Origin: Anolis sagrei
Taxonomy: Eukaryota; Chordata; Lepidosauria; Squamata; Anolidae
Direction: 5' to 3'
Assembly (NCBI RefSeq): GCF_037176765.1
Contig: NC_090024.1
Span: 248,883,953-248,947,952, forward strand
Length of the DNA: 64,000 nt
The notes under the pieces were generated by a model. That model saw only the letters and a program-made list of their open reading frames with translations, had not been told where the DNA came from and made no database searches. Position numbers and translations under genes: made by a program. Position 1 is the stretch's first letter; each line of letters begins with the position of its first letter. Shown here one piece after another: positions 1 to 10,300 of this stretch.

Positions 1-185
1 ATATTGCACTCTGTGGTTTCACCCTGATGTGGCATGAGGGGTTGTGCAATAGTGACTAGAATATGGACGGATGGGTGCCTTGTTTTGTAATTCTATGTAT
101 CTAATGTGTATTGGGGATTGCGTGTAATTTTCTCGTACGAGGTACACGGACAATAACGTTATTCTTTCTCGTTGTCTTCTCCCAG

Positions 186-1753
186 CGGGAGGCACTACTG
201 GGTGCCGGTCACCAAGCGTCTCTTTGGCGGCCAGATCGTGGGCCAGGCCCTGGTGGCCGCCGCAAAGGCCGTGAGCGATGACGTCCACGTCCATTCCTTG
301 CACTGCTACTTCGTCAGAGCAGGTCAGTACGGAGCCCTTTGGGGGGGGGGGGGGGAGGCACACAACCCATCAAGGCTGGCTGTCGGCTGAGCCCTGCTGT
401 GCCCCCCCCCCCCCCCCCCGCAGGGGACCCCACGGTACCCGTCCTCTACCAGGTGGAGCGCACTCGGACGGGGAGGAGCTTCTCGGTCCGGTCGGTCAAG
501 GCCATCCAGCACGGGATGCCCATCCTCACCTGCCAGGCCTCCTTCCAGGCGGCGCAGCCCAGCCCCATCCAGCACCAGTTCCACATGCCGGACGTGCCGC
601 TCCCGGAGGAACTCCTGACCCAGGAGGAGCTCATCCACAAGTACCTCCAGTGAGTGCCTTCCCTCTCCCTCGGCTCGGCCACGGGCAGAGAGACAACCCA
701 TGGGGAAAAGGGGCAAAGAGAGAGAGAGAGGGGGGGCTGCCTGCCTCCTCCCTTTCTTTGGCCACTTCTGCCTGGCTCACTGACCCTCCGTTGCTTGAGC
801 CTGCAGAGCTGCTTCTTATACATACGCTATATATACACTTCGTGTCCAACCTCTCTTTGAGACTGCACCTCTTTCTATGAACCAAATCTACTGGGGAGGC
901 CCTTCTCTGGGTCCCACCTCTGTCTCAAGTGCGGTTGATGGCAACGAGGGAGAGAGAGGGCCTTCCTTCTTGTTGGTGGCCCCCTGACGTTGGAATGCCC
1001 ACCCCAGGGAGATCAGGCCAGCCCCCACCCTCCAAGCTTCCATACACAACTGAAGACATGGTTTTTTTCATCAAGCCTTTGGCCATATTTAGATTCCTTT
1101 AATGAATATACGTGAGGTCCTATAGATTTTCTATCAAGCACTTTACAAGACTAGATAGATTCCTGTTGGGTTGTTGTAGGGTTTTTCGGGCTATATGGCC
1201 ATGTTCTAGAGGCATTCTCTCCTGACATTTCGCCTGCATCTACGGCAAGCATCCTCAGAGGTGGTGAGGTGGTTTTTTTTACTGAAGGTTACTGTTGTTT
1301 TTACCAGCAGCTGGTGCTGCACTTTTAACCAGGGGGCATTCTGAAGTGGTGATGATTTATGTGGGTTGTTTATTGTTTTATGTTACACTTTTTGTATTTT
1401 GTGCGTTGGCACCTTTCATAGAATCATAGAATCATAGAATCATAGAATCAAAGAGTTGGAAGAGACCTCATGGGCCATCCAGTCCAACCCCCTGCCAAGA
1501 AGCAGGAATATTGCATTCAAATCACCCCTGACAGATGGCCATCCAGCCCCTATTTAAAAGCTTCCAAAAAAGGAGCCTCCACCACACTCCGGGGCAGAGA
1601 GTTCCACTGCTGAACGGCTCTCACAGTCAGGAAGTTCTTCCTCATGTTCAGATGGAATCTCCTCTCTTGTAGTTTGAGTGCTTTCTGAGCCATCCCAAGT
1701 CCCTTTGGGACATGGTGCAGGGTACAAATAATAATAATTATTATTTAAATTGC

Positions 1754-1804
<51 letters not shown>

Positions 1805-1957
1805 AAATGCATCTGTTTCTGCTTCAAGGCAGCAGAAATCTCTCCTAGGCTAAGTGAACGTCCCATTCTGAATTGTGCTGGGGCTCCGCTGTATTTCCAG
1901 CAGTAAGCAAGGCCTGTTCCCAGCTCCCCTTCTGGGCCATTTTTATTTATTTAGATC

Positions 1958-2005
<48 letters not shown>

Positions 2006-5000
2006 ATTAGATTAGATTAGATTATAAGCACAGTGCAGGAGACAAGTTCTCCTCCTCCATGGCTCCAAATGGTGAAGGCATCATCTACGTATCTGAACCA
2101 TGTGGTGGGCTTTTTTGTTGCTGTTTCTAGAGCTTGTTCTTCAAAGTGTTCCATGTAGACTCTGCTGGCTTCCACAGGTTTCCACAGCCACCGCCTCTCC
2201 CCCTTGGCTTTGGCTGTGTAGCAATAGGGAGCCATCTCCCTCCAGAGAGGACATGGCACGTTATTGCTAAATTGAGGAACGGGAAGGCCTGGTGTCTGCA
2301 GCTGCGCAGACTGGGACACAACGGAGCGATGCATTCATATTGCAGGGAAGGGGATTCCACCTAAACATTGGGAAGAACTTCCAGAGCTGGAATAGGCTGC
2401 TTCTGTGGACCGGGGGGGGGGGGGGGGGGGGCTTCTCTGGAGGTTTTAAGCAGAGGTTGGAAGGCCGTCACTTGGGAGGACACTTCCCTTTGACAGAAAA
2501 ACATTGAAATGCACAGATAGAGGTTATGGGAGGGCTGGCTCCACCACAGAGTTACCTGTGAAGAAGACTTTGAGTCAAGTGTCCCGTGAGGCAAGGGGAT
2601 TTGGGGCAGGGGTATCCAGAGGAGCCTAGAGCCTAGATCAAGGGGAGTCCTGGTGCCTCTCCCTTCTGCTTTGGTCAGACCTCTTCACCTAGAACATGGT
2701 GTCCAGTTCTGGGCAACACCATTTAAGAGGTCTTCACAAGCTGGAAGGTGTCCCGAGGAAGAGGGCCACTCAAAGGATCACAAGTCCATGAATAATCCCT
2801 CTGAGGAGGAGCGGCTTAAAGATCTGGGGATGTTTAGACTGCAGAAGAGAAGGCTGAGAGGAGGCATGAGGGCGGCCATGTTTCTTCTGCCCGGGAAATA
2901 GGACTCAGTGGCGCCATGGGTTCAAATGACAGGGAAGGGGATTCCACTTAAACGTTAGGAAAGATTTCCTTCCCACAGCAATGGAATTCTCTGCCCTGGA
3001 GTCCAGTGGAGCCTCCCTTTCAGCAGAGGCTGGATGGCCACCTGTTTGGGGATGCTTTATTGTGCTGTTCCTGCATGGCAGAGGGTTGGACTAGATGGCC
3101 CTTGTGGCTTCTTCCAACTCTCTGATTCTGTGAGGGCTTGGCTTCTATGAGGGCCTGCCGGATAAAATGGGATTAGATTGTTCTGCTGGGTTGGGGGGGG
3201 GGGTGCCTCTGCTATGGTTCTATGACCTCCAAGGCAGCAGTGGGGGATGATGGGAATTGGTGTCCAACACGCCCTGGAGAACCAGGCATGCCCACACTGC
3301 ATTAGTACCCACTATAGTGTGGGCGTAGCTCCCCTGTTTCCCTCCCCAGCGTCCTGGTTCCTCTCTCTGCCTCTCCAAAGGGACCCCAACCTCCTGGAGC
3401 GCTACCGGCAGGGCCTGACCAAGATGCTGGCCCAGGAGGTTCCCATTGAGATGAAGCCCGTGAACCCGCCCGACGTCTTCCGCCGGAGCCAGCAGGAGCC
3501 CAAGCAGCTCGTCTGGGTGCGTGCTCGGGGACACATCGGTAAGCGCCGGGGCCGCTCTTAATAATAATAATAATAATCTTTATTTAATACCCCGCCAGCA
3601 TCTCTCTCCCCAATGGGGGGGACTTGGGCCGGCTTACATGAGGCCAAGCCCAACAGCATATTACAATAAGGTAAAACCAAAACACAATAGCAACACAATA
3701 CAACATAGGAGTACAAAGACGATAAAGCAAAACCATACACAGTAATGATGTGCAGCTTGTGGCATCTTTGTTACCTCACAACATTGGAAAGACCTTCCAT
3801 TCCTGCTCTAAGAGTGTTGTTGCCTTTTTCATTGCGCGGCAATTACTTTGAAAGGGGTTATTCTCCTCCAGAACCTTTGCTTTTGTGGCCACCACAAACT
3901 AAGTTGAATGGGCTGAGAATGGATGATGGGATAGTCACTGAAAAACAATTGCAAAATCTGCTCTAGCTGGACGATGCCCCTCCTGCAGAGACAGTTCCTG
4001 CAATGTAATAAAAACCTTTCCCGTGTTTTCATGATAGAACCAATTCGGAAACTATATTTATCACCCAGGAACAAACATCGTGTTACATAGTGTTGTTGTT
4101 GTTGTTGTTGTTAGTAGCAGTAGTAGTGCAGGCTTCTAACCGGAGGACAGAACTCCTCTGTTGCGTCAGCTCCACTGGCTGCCACTTTGCTACCGAGCCC
4201 AATTTAAAGTGCTGGTCTTGGCCTATAAAGCCCTCAACGGTCCAGGTCCAACTTATCTGTCCGAACACCTCTCCTCCTATGAGCCTTCTAGAATGTTAAG
4301 ATCGCCTGGGGAGACCCTGCTCTCGGCACACCCTCTTTGCAAGCGCAACTGGTGGTTACAAGAGACGGCCTTCCTTCCTTCCTTCTCAGTGGTGGCTCCC
4401 CAGTTGTGGAACACCCCCCCCCCCCTTTTCTGGTCTTTAGAAAACAGCTCAGGAGCTAGCTCTGCGCCCAAGCATTGGAAGAATAGGTCACTCTGGGTTT
4501 CGACATGGTGTGAATAAGGATTACAAGCAAGGATCTGGGATGAATTGCTTTACACACTTGATATGTTTTATTTTGCATATGATTTTATGTGTTTTGTTGA
4601 TTAATTGTGAATTATTTTAACGGTGGGGATATGTTTATTGTTACTGTTGGTTTTGCCAGCATTGAATTTTTGCCGAAGCTGTAAGCGGCCTTGAGACCCC
4701 CGAGGAGTGAGAAGCACAGGGTGTCAAGGAAGCCGACATAAATCAATGAGAATGCCTCCCTGGGGCATGTCTGGGGGAAGGCAGAGGGTGCCGGGCTGCC
4801 CTTCCTTCCTTCCTTCCTTCCTTCCTTCCTTCCTTCCTTCCTTCCTTCCTTCCCTCCCTCCCTCCCTCCCTCCCTCCCTCCCTCCCTCCCTCCCTCCTCT
4901 CTTTGAGCAGAGCCCTCATCAGCCTGCGTTTGCCTTCCAGGCGAGTGTGACATGAAGCTGCACTGCTGCGTGGCCGCCTACATCTCGGACTACGCACTCC

Positions 5001-7370
5001 TGGCCACGGCCCTCCTGCCCCACCGGCACCACCAGGTGGGCTTCATGGCCTCCCTGGACCACTCCCTCTGGTTCCACGCCCCCTTCCGGGCCGACCACTG
5101 GATGCTCTACGAGTGCGAGAGCCCCTGGGCCGGTGAGTGACAGCCGGGTGACCCCAACTGGCAAAACAGTGGTTCTCAACGGGGGAGGGGGGGTCCCTCT
5201 CTCGTTGTGTTTTGGCCTCCCACTCCCAGAAATCCAAGCAGCTGGTAAACTGGCTGGGAACTCTGGGAGTTGTAGTCAAAACACCTGGGGACCCACAGGT
5301 GAGAAATGTATGGGGCCACCCCGAGGCAATAAAAATACACAGGTATAGGATGGGGAGGCCCCTGCCTTAGAAATGGTCCATGCGAGAGGGACCGAGGATG
5401 GATGTGAGCCTAGAGTGGGATGTCACAGCCAAAAAGGCCAGGATAGTGTCCAGGTGGAGGAAAGCAACATAGCCATGGCTTGCCAATAGTAAGATATAGG
5501 ACTGAATGTTGTGTGTCCAGGAATTGAGTAAAGAGTGTGATGCAGCAGCGGAAAAGGCCAATGCAATTCCAGTCTGCATCCATAGCAGGATAGTGTCCAG
5601 GTGGAGGAAAGCAACATCCCCATAGCTTGTCAATAGTAAGATATAGGATTGTAAATAATAAGATAAGCCAAGAGTGTGATGCAGCAGCGGAAAAGGCCAA
5701 TGCGATTCTCTAGCCTGCATCCACAGGAGGATAGTGTCCAGACAGAAAGCAATAAAGCCAATGCTTGACAATAGTTAAGATGTATAGGACTGAACATGAG
5801 CCAAGAGTGTGATGCAGCAGCAGAAAAGGCCAATGCGATTCCAGTCTGCATCCATAGCAGGATAGTGTTCAGATGGAGGAAAGCAACATAGCCATGGCTT
5901 AGTCAATAGTAAGATATAGGACTGAACATAAGCCAAGAGTGTGATGCAGCAGTGGAAAAGGCCAATGCAGTTCTCTAGCCTGCATCCATAGAAAGCAATA
6001 AAGCCAATGCTTGACAATAGTAAGATATAGGACTAAACATGAGCCGAGAGTGTGATGCAGCAGCAGAAAAGGCCAATGCGATTCCAGTCTGCATCCATAG
6101 CAGGATAGTGTCCAGGTGGAGGAAAGCAACATCGCCATGGCTTGTAAATAGTAAGATATAGGACTGAACATGAGCCAAGAGTGTGATGCAGCAGCGAAAA
6201 AGGCGAATGCGATTCTCTAGCCTGCATCCATAGCAGTATAGTGTCCAGGTGGAGGAAAGCAACATACCCATGGCTTGTCAATAGTAAGATTTATATGACC
6301 GAACATGAGCCAAGAGTGTGATGCAGCAGCGGAAAAGGCCAATGTGATTCCAGTCTGCATCCATAGCAGGATTGTGTCCAGATGGAGGAAAGCAATATAG
6401 TTATCGCTTGGTGACAGTAAGATATAGAACTGAACATGAGCCAAGAGTGTGATGCAGCAGCGGAAAAGGCCAATGCGATTCTCTAGCCTGCATCCATAGC
6501 AGGATAGTGTCCAGGTGGAGGAAAGCAACATCCCCATAGCTTGTAAATAGTAAGATATAGGATTGTAAATAATAAGATAAGCCAAGAGTGTGATGCAGCA
6601 GTGGAAAACGCCAATGCGATTCTCTAGCCTGCATCCATAGCAGGATAGTGTCCAGGTGGAGGAAAGCAACATACCCATGGCTTGTCAATAGTAAGATATA
6701 GGACTGAATTGAATGTTGTGTGTCCAGGAATTGAGCCAAGAGTGTGATGCAGCAGCGGAAAATGCGATTCCAGTCTGCATCCATAGCAGGATAGTGTCCA
6801 GGTGGAGGAAAGCAACATCCCCATGGCTTGTCAATAGTAAGATATAGGACTGAACATGAGCCAAGAGTGTGATGCAGCAGCAGAAAAGGCCAATGCGATT
6901 CCAGTCTGCATCCACAGAGGCGTAGTGTCTGGATTGAATGAAGTATCGCTATCCCTCTCGTCTGCTTTGGTCAGACTTCCTCACCTGGAATAACAACGCT
7001 GTGTCCAGTTCAAGGAGGAGATGGGCACGGCGAAAGGGGTTCAGGGAGAGGAAGGGTGGCCAGAGTGGCCAAAGTTTGGACTCCAACTCCCACCATTCCT
7101 AGCAGCCTCAGGCCCTTTCCTTTTCCCCCTCAACCGCTTAAGCGGCTGAGGGGGAAAAGGAAGGGGCCTGAGGCTGCTAAGAATGGTGGGAGTTGGAGTC
7201 CAAAACATGTGGAGAGAGGGCCGAAGTTGACCCATGCTTTTCTTCCCGTGTGTCCTGTCCCAGGAGGATGCCGGGCCCTGGTCCAGGGGCGGCTCTGGCG
7301 CAGAGATGGGGTGTTGGCGGCCACTTGCGCCCAGGAAGGGGTCATCCGGGTGAAGGACAGCAAGCTCTGA
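186..7370 (+). CDS. ACOT8: ACOT8, peroxisomal acyl-CoA thioesterase 8 (5' end outside window)
   Basis: Coding exons read as 186-322, 424-649, 3381-3538, 4941-5132 and 7264-7370, all with GT-AG borders and continuous frame (272 residues plus TGA; the first ~45 residues of the ~319-residue family length lie left of the window). The enzyme hydrolyses acyl-CoAs in the peroxisome during beta-oxidation and bile-acid side-chain shortening. Visible are the double hot-dog fold landmarks GRHYW, LFGGQIVGQAL, VHSLHCYFVRAG, VLYQVERTRTG and WFHAPFRADHWMLYE. The three residues known as the charge relay in the human enzyme are kept: Asp in AYISDY, Ser in MASLDHS and Gln in TCAQEG. The protein ends in Ser-Lys-Leu, a canonical PTS1 peroxisomal signal. 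Introns 3, 4 and 5 are filled with CR1, L2, Penelope and hAT debris. The identity is secure; exon 1 is not visible. Confidence 0.96.
341..419 (+). repeat. G15 and C18 homopolymers inside ACOT8 intron 2
   Basis: The 101-bp intron (323-423) carries G15 at 341-355, close to the donor, and C18 at 402-419, directly before the CAG acceptor where a pyrimidine tract is expected. The two runs are complementary in the pre-mRNA. Run lengths in such tracts are prone to sequencing error. Confidence 0.85.
885..1140 (+). mobile_element. L2-type LINE, ORF2 C-terminal remnant
   Basis: Decayed copy of the L2 ORF2 end (the module resembling RAF.V.AP..WN.LP.EIR..P) followed by AT-rich 3' UTR, inside ACOT8 intron 3. 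Better copies in this window (for example 14,940-15,495) allow the match. Confidence 0.55.
1165..1270 (-). mobile_element. Penelope-like element, terminal fragment
   Basis: Carries the recurrent terminal block (tttttcgggctatatggcc, then ttcgcctgcatct and catcctcagagg) shared with the better copies at 12,275, 21,554, 26,085, 32,772 and 52,628. Confidence 0.7.
1271..1740 (+). mobile_element. L2 3' UTR/tail split by a CR1 insertion
   Basis: AT-rich L2-like 3' UTR runs to 1417 and resumes at 1677 with the typical tail (agtccctttggga.. gggtacaaataataat). The interruption is the CR1 at 1418-1676, with ctttc present on both sides as a possible short target duplication. Confidence 0.5.
1418..1676 (-). 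mobile_element. CR1 LINE, 5'-truncated 3' end
   Basis: Reverse-complement CR1 3' end: the characteristic 8-bp terminal repeat (atcatagaatcatagaatc), the ttggaagagacctc block and the ORF2 end. Inserted in an L2 tail within ACOT8 intron 3. Confidence 0.88.
1754..1803. repeat. (TTA)n microsatellite
   Basis: About sixteen uninterrupted TTA/ATT units following an L2-type tail. Bases 1804-1971 beyond it are unassigned. Confidence 0.95.
1972..2025. repeat. (AC)n followed by (TTAGA)n microsatellites
   Basis: About 31 bp of AC dinucleotide pass directly into four to five units of the pentamer TTAGA. Confidence 0.93.
2036..2200 (-). mobile_element. Penelope-like reverse-transcriptase remnant with YVDD
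   Basis: The minus strand reads KPTTWFRYVDDAFTIWSHG, the catalytic motif of Penelope-like reverse transcriptases (RYVDD.F.IW.HG). No other part of that RT was seen in the window; other Penelope pieces are terminal blocks or the GIY-YIG module. Confidence 0.8.
2290..2500 (+). mobile_element. CR1 LINE remnant with a G tract
   Basis: Old CR1 ORF2-end fragment (ggggattccacctaaacatt, gggaagaacttcc) interrupted by a G run near 2,411-2,430. Confidence 0.7.
2630..3135 (+). mobile_element. CR1 LINE 3' fragment
   Basis: Diverged CR1 3' end running from the gagcctagagcctagatc block through GVQFW and EERLKDLGMF to the ggttggactagatggccc terminus. Located in ACOT8 intron 3. Bases 3,140-3,380 hold a G tract and nothing else recognised. 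Confidence 0.85.
3561..3740 (-). mobile_element. L2-type 3' tail, reverse orientation
   Basis: Begins with (ATA)n and the reverse complement of the L2-type tail (ctttatttaataccccgcc.. cttgggccggcttacatgagg). It starts about 22 bp after the exon 4 donor of ACOT8. Confidence 0.7.
3741..4089. other. Unassigned intronic sequence
   Basis: No coding exon or recognisable repeat seen in this part of ACOT8 intron 4; a short (GTT)n run follows. Confidence 0.5.
4112..4740 (+). mobile_element. L2 LINE, ORF2 end plus 3' UTR
   Basis: Reads [20 protein letters not shown] and then ALNGPGPTYLSEHLSSYEPS across neighbouring frames, the RLRS..E..LLS region and SVVAPQLWNT, the signature of L2-clade ORF2 C-termini, followed by an AT-rich 3' UTR. 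Confidence 0.85.
4799..4897. repeat. (CTTC)n then (CCTC)n microsatellite
   Basis: Fourteen or so CTTC units switch abruptly to CCTC units. The tract sits 44 bp upstream of ACOT8 exon 5 and gives the intron a very long pyrimidine stretch. Confidence 0.95.
5167..5310. mobile_element. hAT-type MITE
   Basis: Opens with the hAT/Charlie-like terminus cagtggttctcaac and closes with its decayed complement (acccacaggtgagaa). Between them lie facing gttttggcct and gtagtcaaaacacc blocks. Starts 34 bp after the exon 5 donor of ACOT8. Confidence 0.65.
5395..6925 (+). repeat. ~132-bp tandem array derived from CR1 LINE sequence
   Basis: Eleven clear units plus a divergent first unit, marked by aagagtgtgatgcagcag near 5529, 5670, 5803, 5935, 6047, 6175, 6311, 6441, 6585, 6737 and 6855 (spacing ~112-152). 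Each unit combines a segment matching CR1 ORF2 ([15 protein letters not shown] in better copies) with a ~50-bp stretch ending in caatagtaagatatagg. The CR1 sequence resumes on the right side. Confidence 0.92.
6926..7060 (+). mobile_element. CR1 continuation beyond the tandem array
   Basis: Reads ctctcgtctgctttggtcag, acctggaat and tgtgtccagttc, which in other CR1 copies directly follows the segment that is amplified upstream. The array is therefore an expansion within one CR1. Confidence 0.7.
7078..7201. repeat. Zero-spacer palindrome, foldback MITE
   Basis: Two 62-bp arms meet at ccgctt/aagcgg (centre 7139.5) with three mismatches. The outer ends read ggactccaactcccaccatt. The same family recurs as half or diverged copies near 16,615, 24,605, 24,785, 28,900, 41,735 and 57,255. 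Confidence 0.93.
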
Positions 7371-7548
7371 CCGCCACGGCCTCCCTTCCACGTGACACGT
7401 GACCTGCACAGACAAAGACTCCGCACTGGATGTGGGGCAGACGCACTGAGAGAGAGAGAGACGGACTCACGGACAGAAGTACCCACTGGGTGGATTTTAT
7501 TGGTCATATTAATATATTAATTCATGACAGACTGGCCTTTGGGACGCC

Positions 7549-7554
7549 AATAAA
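7549..7554 (+). terminator. ACOT8: ACOT8 polyadenylation signal
   Basis: AATAAA lies 179 bp past the ACOT8 stop, with no earlier signal in the 3' UTR. Transcription therefore probably ends near 7,575, just before the LINE array. Confidence 0.75.
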
Positions 7555-7704
7555 GTGACCGAGACTCCCTGCACGGCTCCGGTCTCTTAGGGGTGCAGGG
7601 AAGAGATTGGGGGGTGCATATATACATATATTTATCTATGTTGGTTATTAGGGAAGGAAGTAAGTCATGGTGCCACATCACCACCCCCCCCAAAAAATAA
7701 GAGT

Positions 7705-8640
7705 TTCATCTATGTTGACGATCTTGCCATCACCACTCAAGCAGGGAGCTTTGAAATGGTTGAAAAGAAGCTCCCTGAAGCTTTAGGTGCTTTTACTGGC
7801 TATTACAGGGAAAACCAGCTGATTCCTAACCCACCCATTTTCATCATAAGGACAGACAAGCATCTCAAGCTTTAAGGAAATGATCTATGCTGACGATCGT
7901 GCCATCACCACTCAAGCAGGGAGCTTTGAAATGGTTGAACAGATGCTCTCCGAAGCTTTAGGTGCTCTTACTGCCCATTACAGGGAAAACCAGCTGATTC
8001 CTAGCCCATCCATTTTCATCATAAGAACAGACAAGCATCTCAAGCTCTAAGGAAACAATCTATGCTGACGATCGTGCCATCACCACTCAAGAAGGGAGCT
8101 TTGAAATGGTTGAAAAGAAGCTCTCCGAAGCTTTAGGTGCTTTTACTGGCTATTACAGGGAAAACCAGCTGATTCCTAATATTTAATATAGACACAAATG
8201 ACCAGCCACTGCCAGAAGAGAGAGAGAGTTTCATCTATGCTGATGATCATGCCATCACCACCCGAGTAGAGAGCTTTGAAAGGGTTGAACAGAAGCTCTC
8301 CAAAGCTCTAGGTACTCTTACTGCTTATTTCAGGGAAAACTAGCTGATCCCTAATTCATCTAAAACACAGACGTGTGCTTTTCACCTTAAGAAGAGACAA
8401 GCATCTCAAGCTCTAAGGAAACAATCTATGCTGACGATCGTGCCATCACCACTCAAGCAGAGAGCTTTGAAATGGTTGAAGAGAAGCTCTCCGAAGCCTT
8501 AGGTGCTCTTACTGGCTATTACAGGGAAAACCTGCTGATTCCTAACCCATTCAAAACACAGACGTGTTTTCATCAAAAGAAAAGATAGGCATCTCGAGCT
8601 CCAAGGAAATAATCTATGCTGACGATCGTGCCATCACTGC
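7705..8640 (+). repeat. Tandem array of a LINE reverse-transcriptase YADD segment
   Basis: Six copies of a ~170-195 bp unit, starting near 7711, 7881, 8058, 8231, 8425 and 8611 at atctatgctgacgatcgtgcc. Each encodes IYADD.AITTQ and the following S.E..LGALT.YY..N.LIPNP region, so the catalytic palm motif itself is what is repeated. Confidence 0.9.
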
Positions 8641-10300
8641 TCAAGCATCTCAAGTTCTGAGGATAAGCTGGGAAGGAATCCCACTGGAGCATTGCAACAC
8701 ACCCAAGTACATGGGAGTCACTCTGGACCGTGCCCTGACTTACAAGAAGCACCGCTTGAATATCAAGCAAAAAGTGGGTGCTAGAAACAATATCATATGA
8801 AAACTGACTAGCAGAACCTGGGGATCACAACCAGACACAGTGAAGGCACCTGCCCTTGTGATTTGCTACTCTGCTGCTGAGTATGCATGCCCAGTGTGGA
8901 ACACATCTCACCACGCTCAAACAGTGGATGTGGCCCTTAATGAGACATGCCACATTATCACAAGATGTCTACAACTCACACCACTGGAGAAATTGCACTG
9001 CTTAGCCAGTATTGCACCACCTGACATCCGCTGGGAAGTAGCATCCAATAGTGAAAGGACCAAGGCAGAGACATCTCCAGCCCATCCCCTGTTTGGGTAT
9101 CTGCCAGCACGTCAACGACTTAAATCTAGAAATAGTTTTCTAAGATCTACAGAGACAATTGCTGGAACACCCCAGCAAGCGAGAGTCCAAAAGTGGCAGG
9201 CTCAAACCCAGAACCTGATACCAAATGAGAGACTCCCCACTAGGCAACTTGGAAAACTGGGCGACTTGGGAGGCGCTGAACAGACTGCGCTCTGGCCCCA
9301 CGAGATGCAGAGCCAACCTTCAGAAATGGGGCCACAAAATGGAATCCTCGACATGCGAGTGTGGAGAGGAGCAAACCACTGACCACCTGCTGCAATGCAC
9401 CCTGAGCCCTTCTTCCACATGATGCACAAGGGAGGACCTCCTTGCGGCCACACCAGAAGCACTCCAAAGGGGCCAGTTTCTGGTCAAAGGACATCTAGTA
9501 TAATGCCTCGAGGGAGATTCACTGTGTCGAATGCCTTTGCAAGGTTGATGAATGTCATGGACAGAGGTTGATTTTGCTCCTTGCCTTTTTCTTGGAGCTG
9601 TCGTGCGGTGAAGATCATGTCCATGGTTCCTCTGGAGGGGCGGAAGCCGTTCTGGGATTCTGGGAGGGGGTCTTCTGAGAGGGGCAGAAGGCGGTTTGCA
9701 AGGATTCTTGCGAGGATTTTCCCAGCGGAGGTTAGAAGGGAGATACCTCGGTAGTTTCTGCAATCTGTGCTTTCCCCTTTTTTGAAGAGGGTGATGGTGG
9801 TGGCATCCTTGAAGTCTGCTGGGATTTTCTCGGTCACCCACACTTTTTCTATGAGCTGGTGGAGTTGTTGTGTCAGCTCAGGTCCTCCCTTTTTAAAGAT
9901 TTCAGCAGGGATCCCATCTGGTCCGCTGGCTTTGTTATTCTTTTGTTGGCTGATGGCATTGCTGACTTCTTCCAGACTAGGCAGTGCTGCAAGCTCATCC
10001 CTGGTTTGTTGTTGCGGGATTTGTGAGAGGACCTCTTCGGCCACATTGGAGCTGCGGTTCAGGAGGCTTTGGTAGTGTTCTTTCCAATGTAGTGCAATTG
10101 AGTTTTGATCCTTCAGGAGTTTCAGGAGGGGGTCTTCTGAGAGGGGCAGAAGGCGGTTTGCGAGGATTCTTGCGAGGATTTTCCCAGCGGAGGTTAGGAA
10201 GGAGATACTTCGGTAGTTAGTAAGTAAGTAAGTAAGTAAGTATAATGCCTAGTTTGTAAACGTAGTGTTTTTAAATGCTATTTTAAGTGTACCCTCAACT
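8600..10300 (+). mobile_element. LINE ORF2 C-terminus (YADD, CCHC-like end), interrupted
   Basis: From the last YADD unit the frame continues through YMGVTLDRALTYKKH, YSAAEYACPVWNTS, LTPLEKLHCLA, HPLFGYLPARQRL and a terminal C-C-H-C module ([14 protein letters not shown] in the best copies). A better-preserved 3' end of the same family is at 16,071-16,599. At 9,508 the 3' UTR is broken by a nested insertion and resumes at 10,239. Clade within the non-LTR retrotransposons not settled. Confidence 0.85.
9509..10238 (-). mobile_element. Nested LINE reverse-transcriptase fragment with 12-bp target duplication
   Basis: Flanked by agtataatgcct at 9497-9508 and 10239-10250. The minus strand encodes RT motifs (KASGPDGIPAEIF, NYRGISLLTSAGKILARI, SQNGFRPSRGTMDMIF, AKAFDTVN). 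A ~92-bp piece at 9,664-9,757 is repeated at 10,128-10,220, and the insert ends on the right with (AGTA)n. Confidence 0.85.

Noticed and set aside
5367-6915. Overlapping minus-strand frames with repeated LSSTWTL and HHTLG motifs, resembling a repeat protein
   Set aside because: They are antisense translations of the CR1-derived tandem array in ACOT8 intron 5; the frames shift between units.
5395-6925. CRISPR-like regular repeats
   Set aside because: Units are ~132 bp direct tandem copies without distinct spacers, in a vertebrate intron and derived from CR1.
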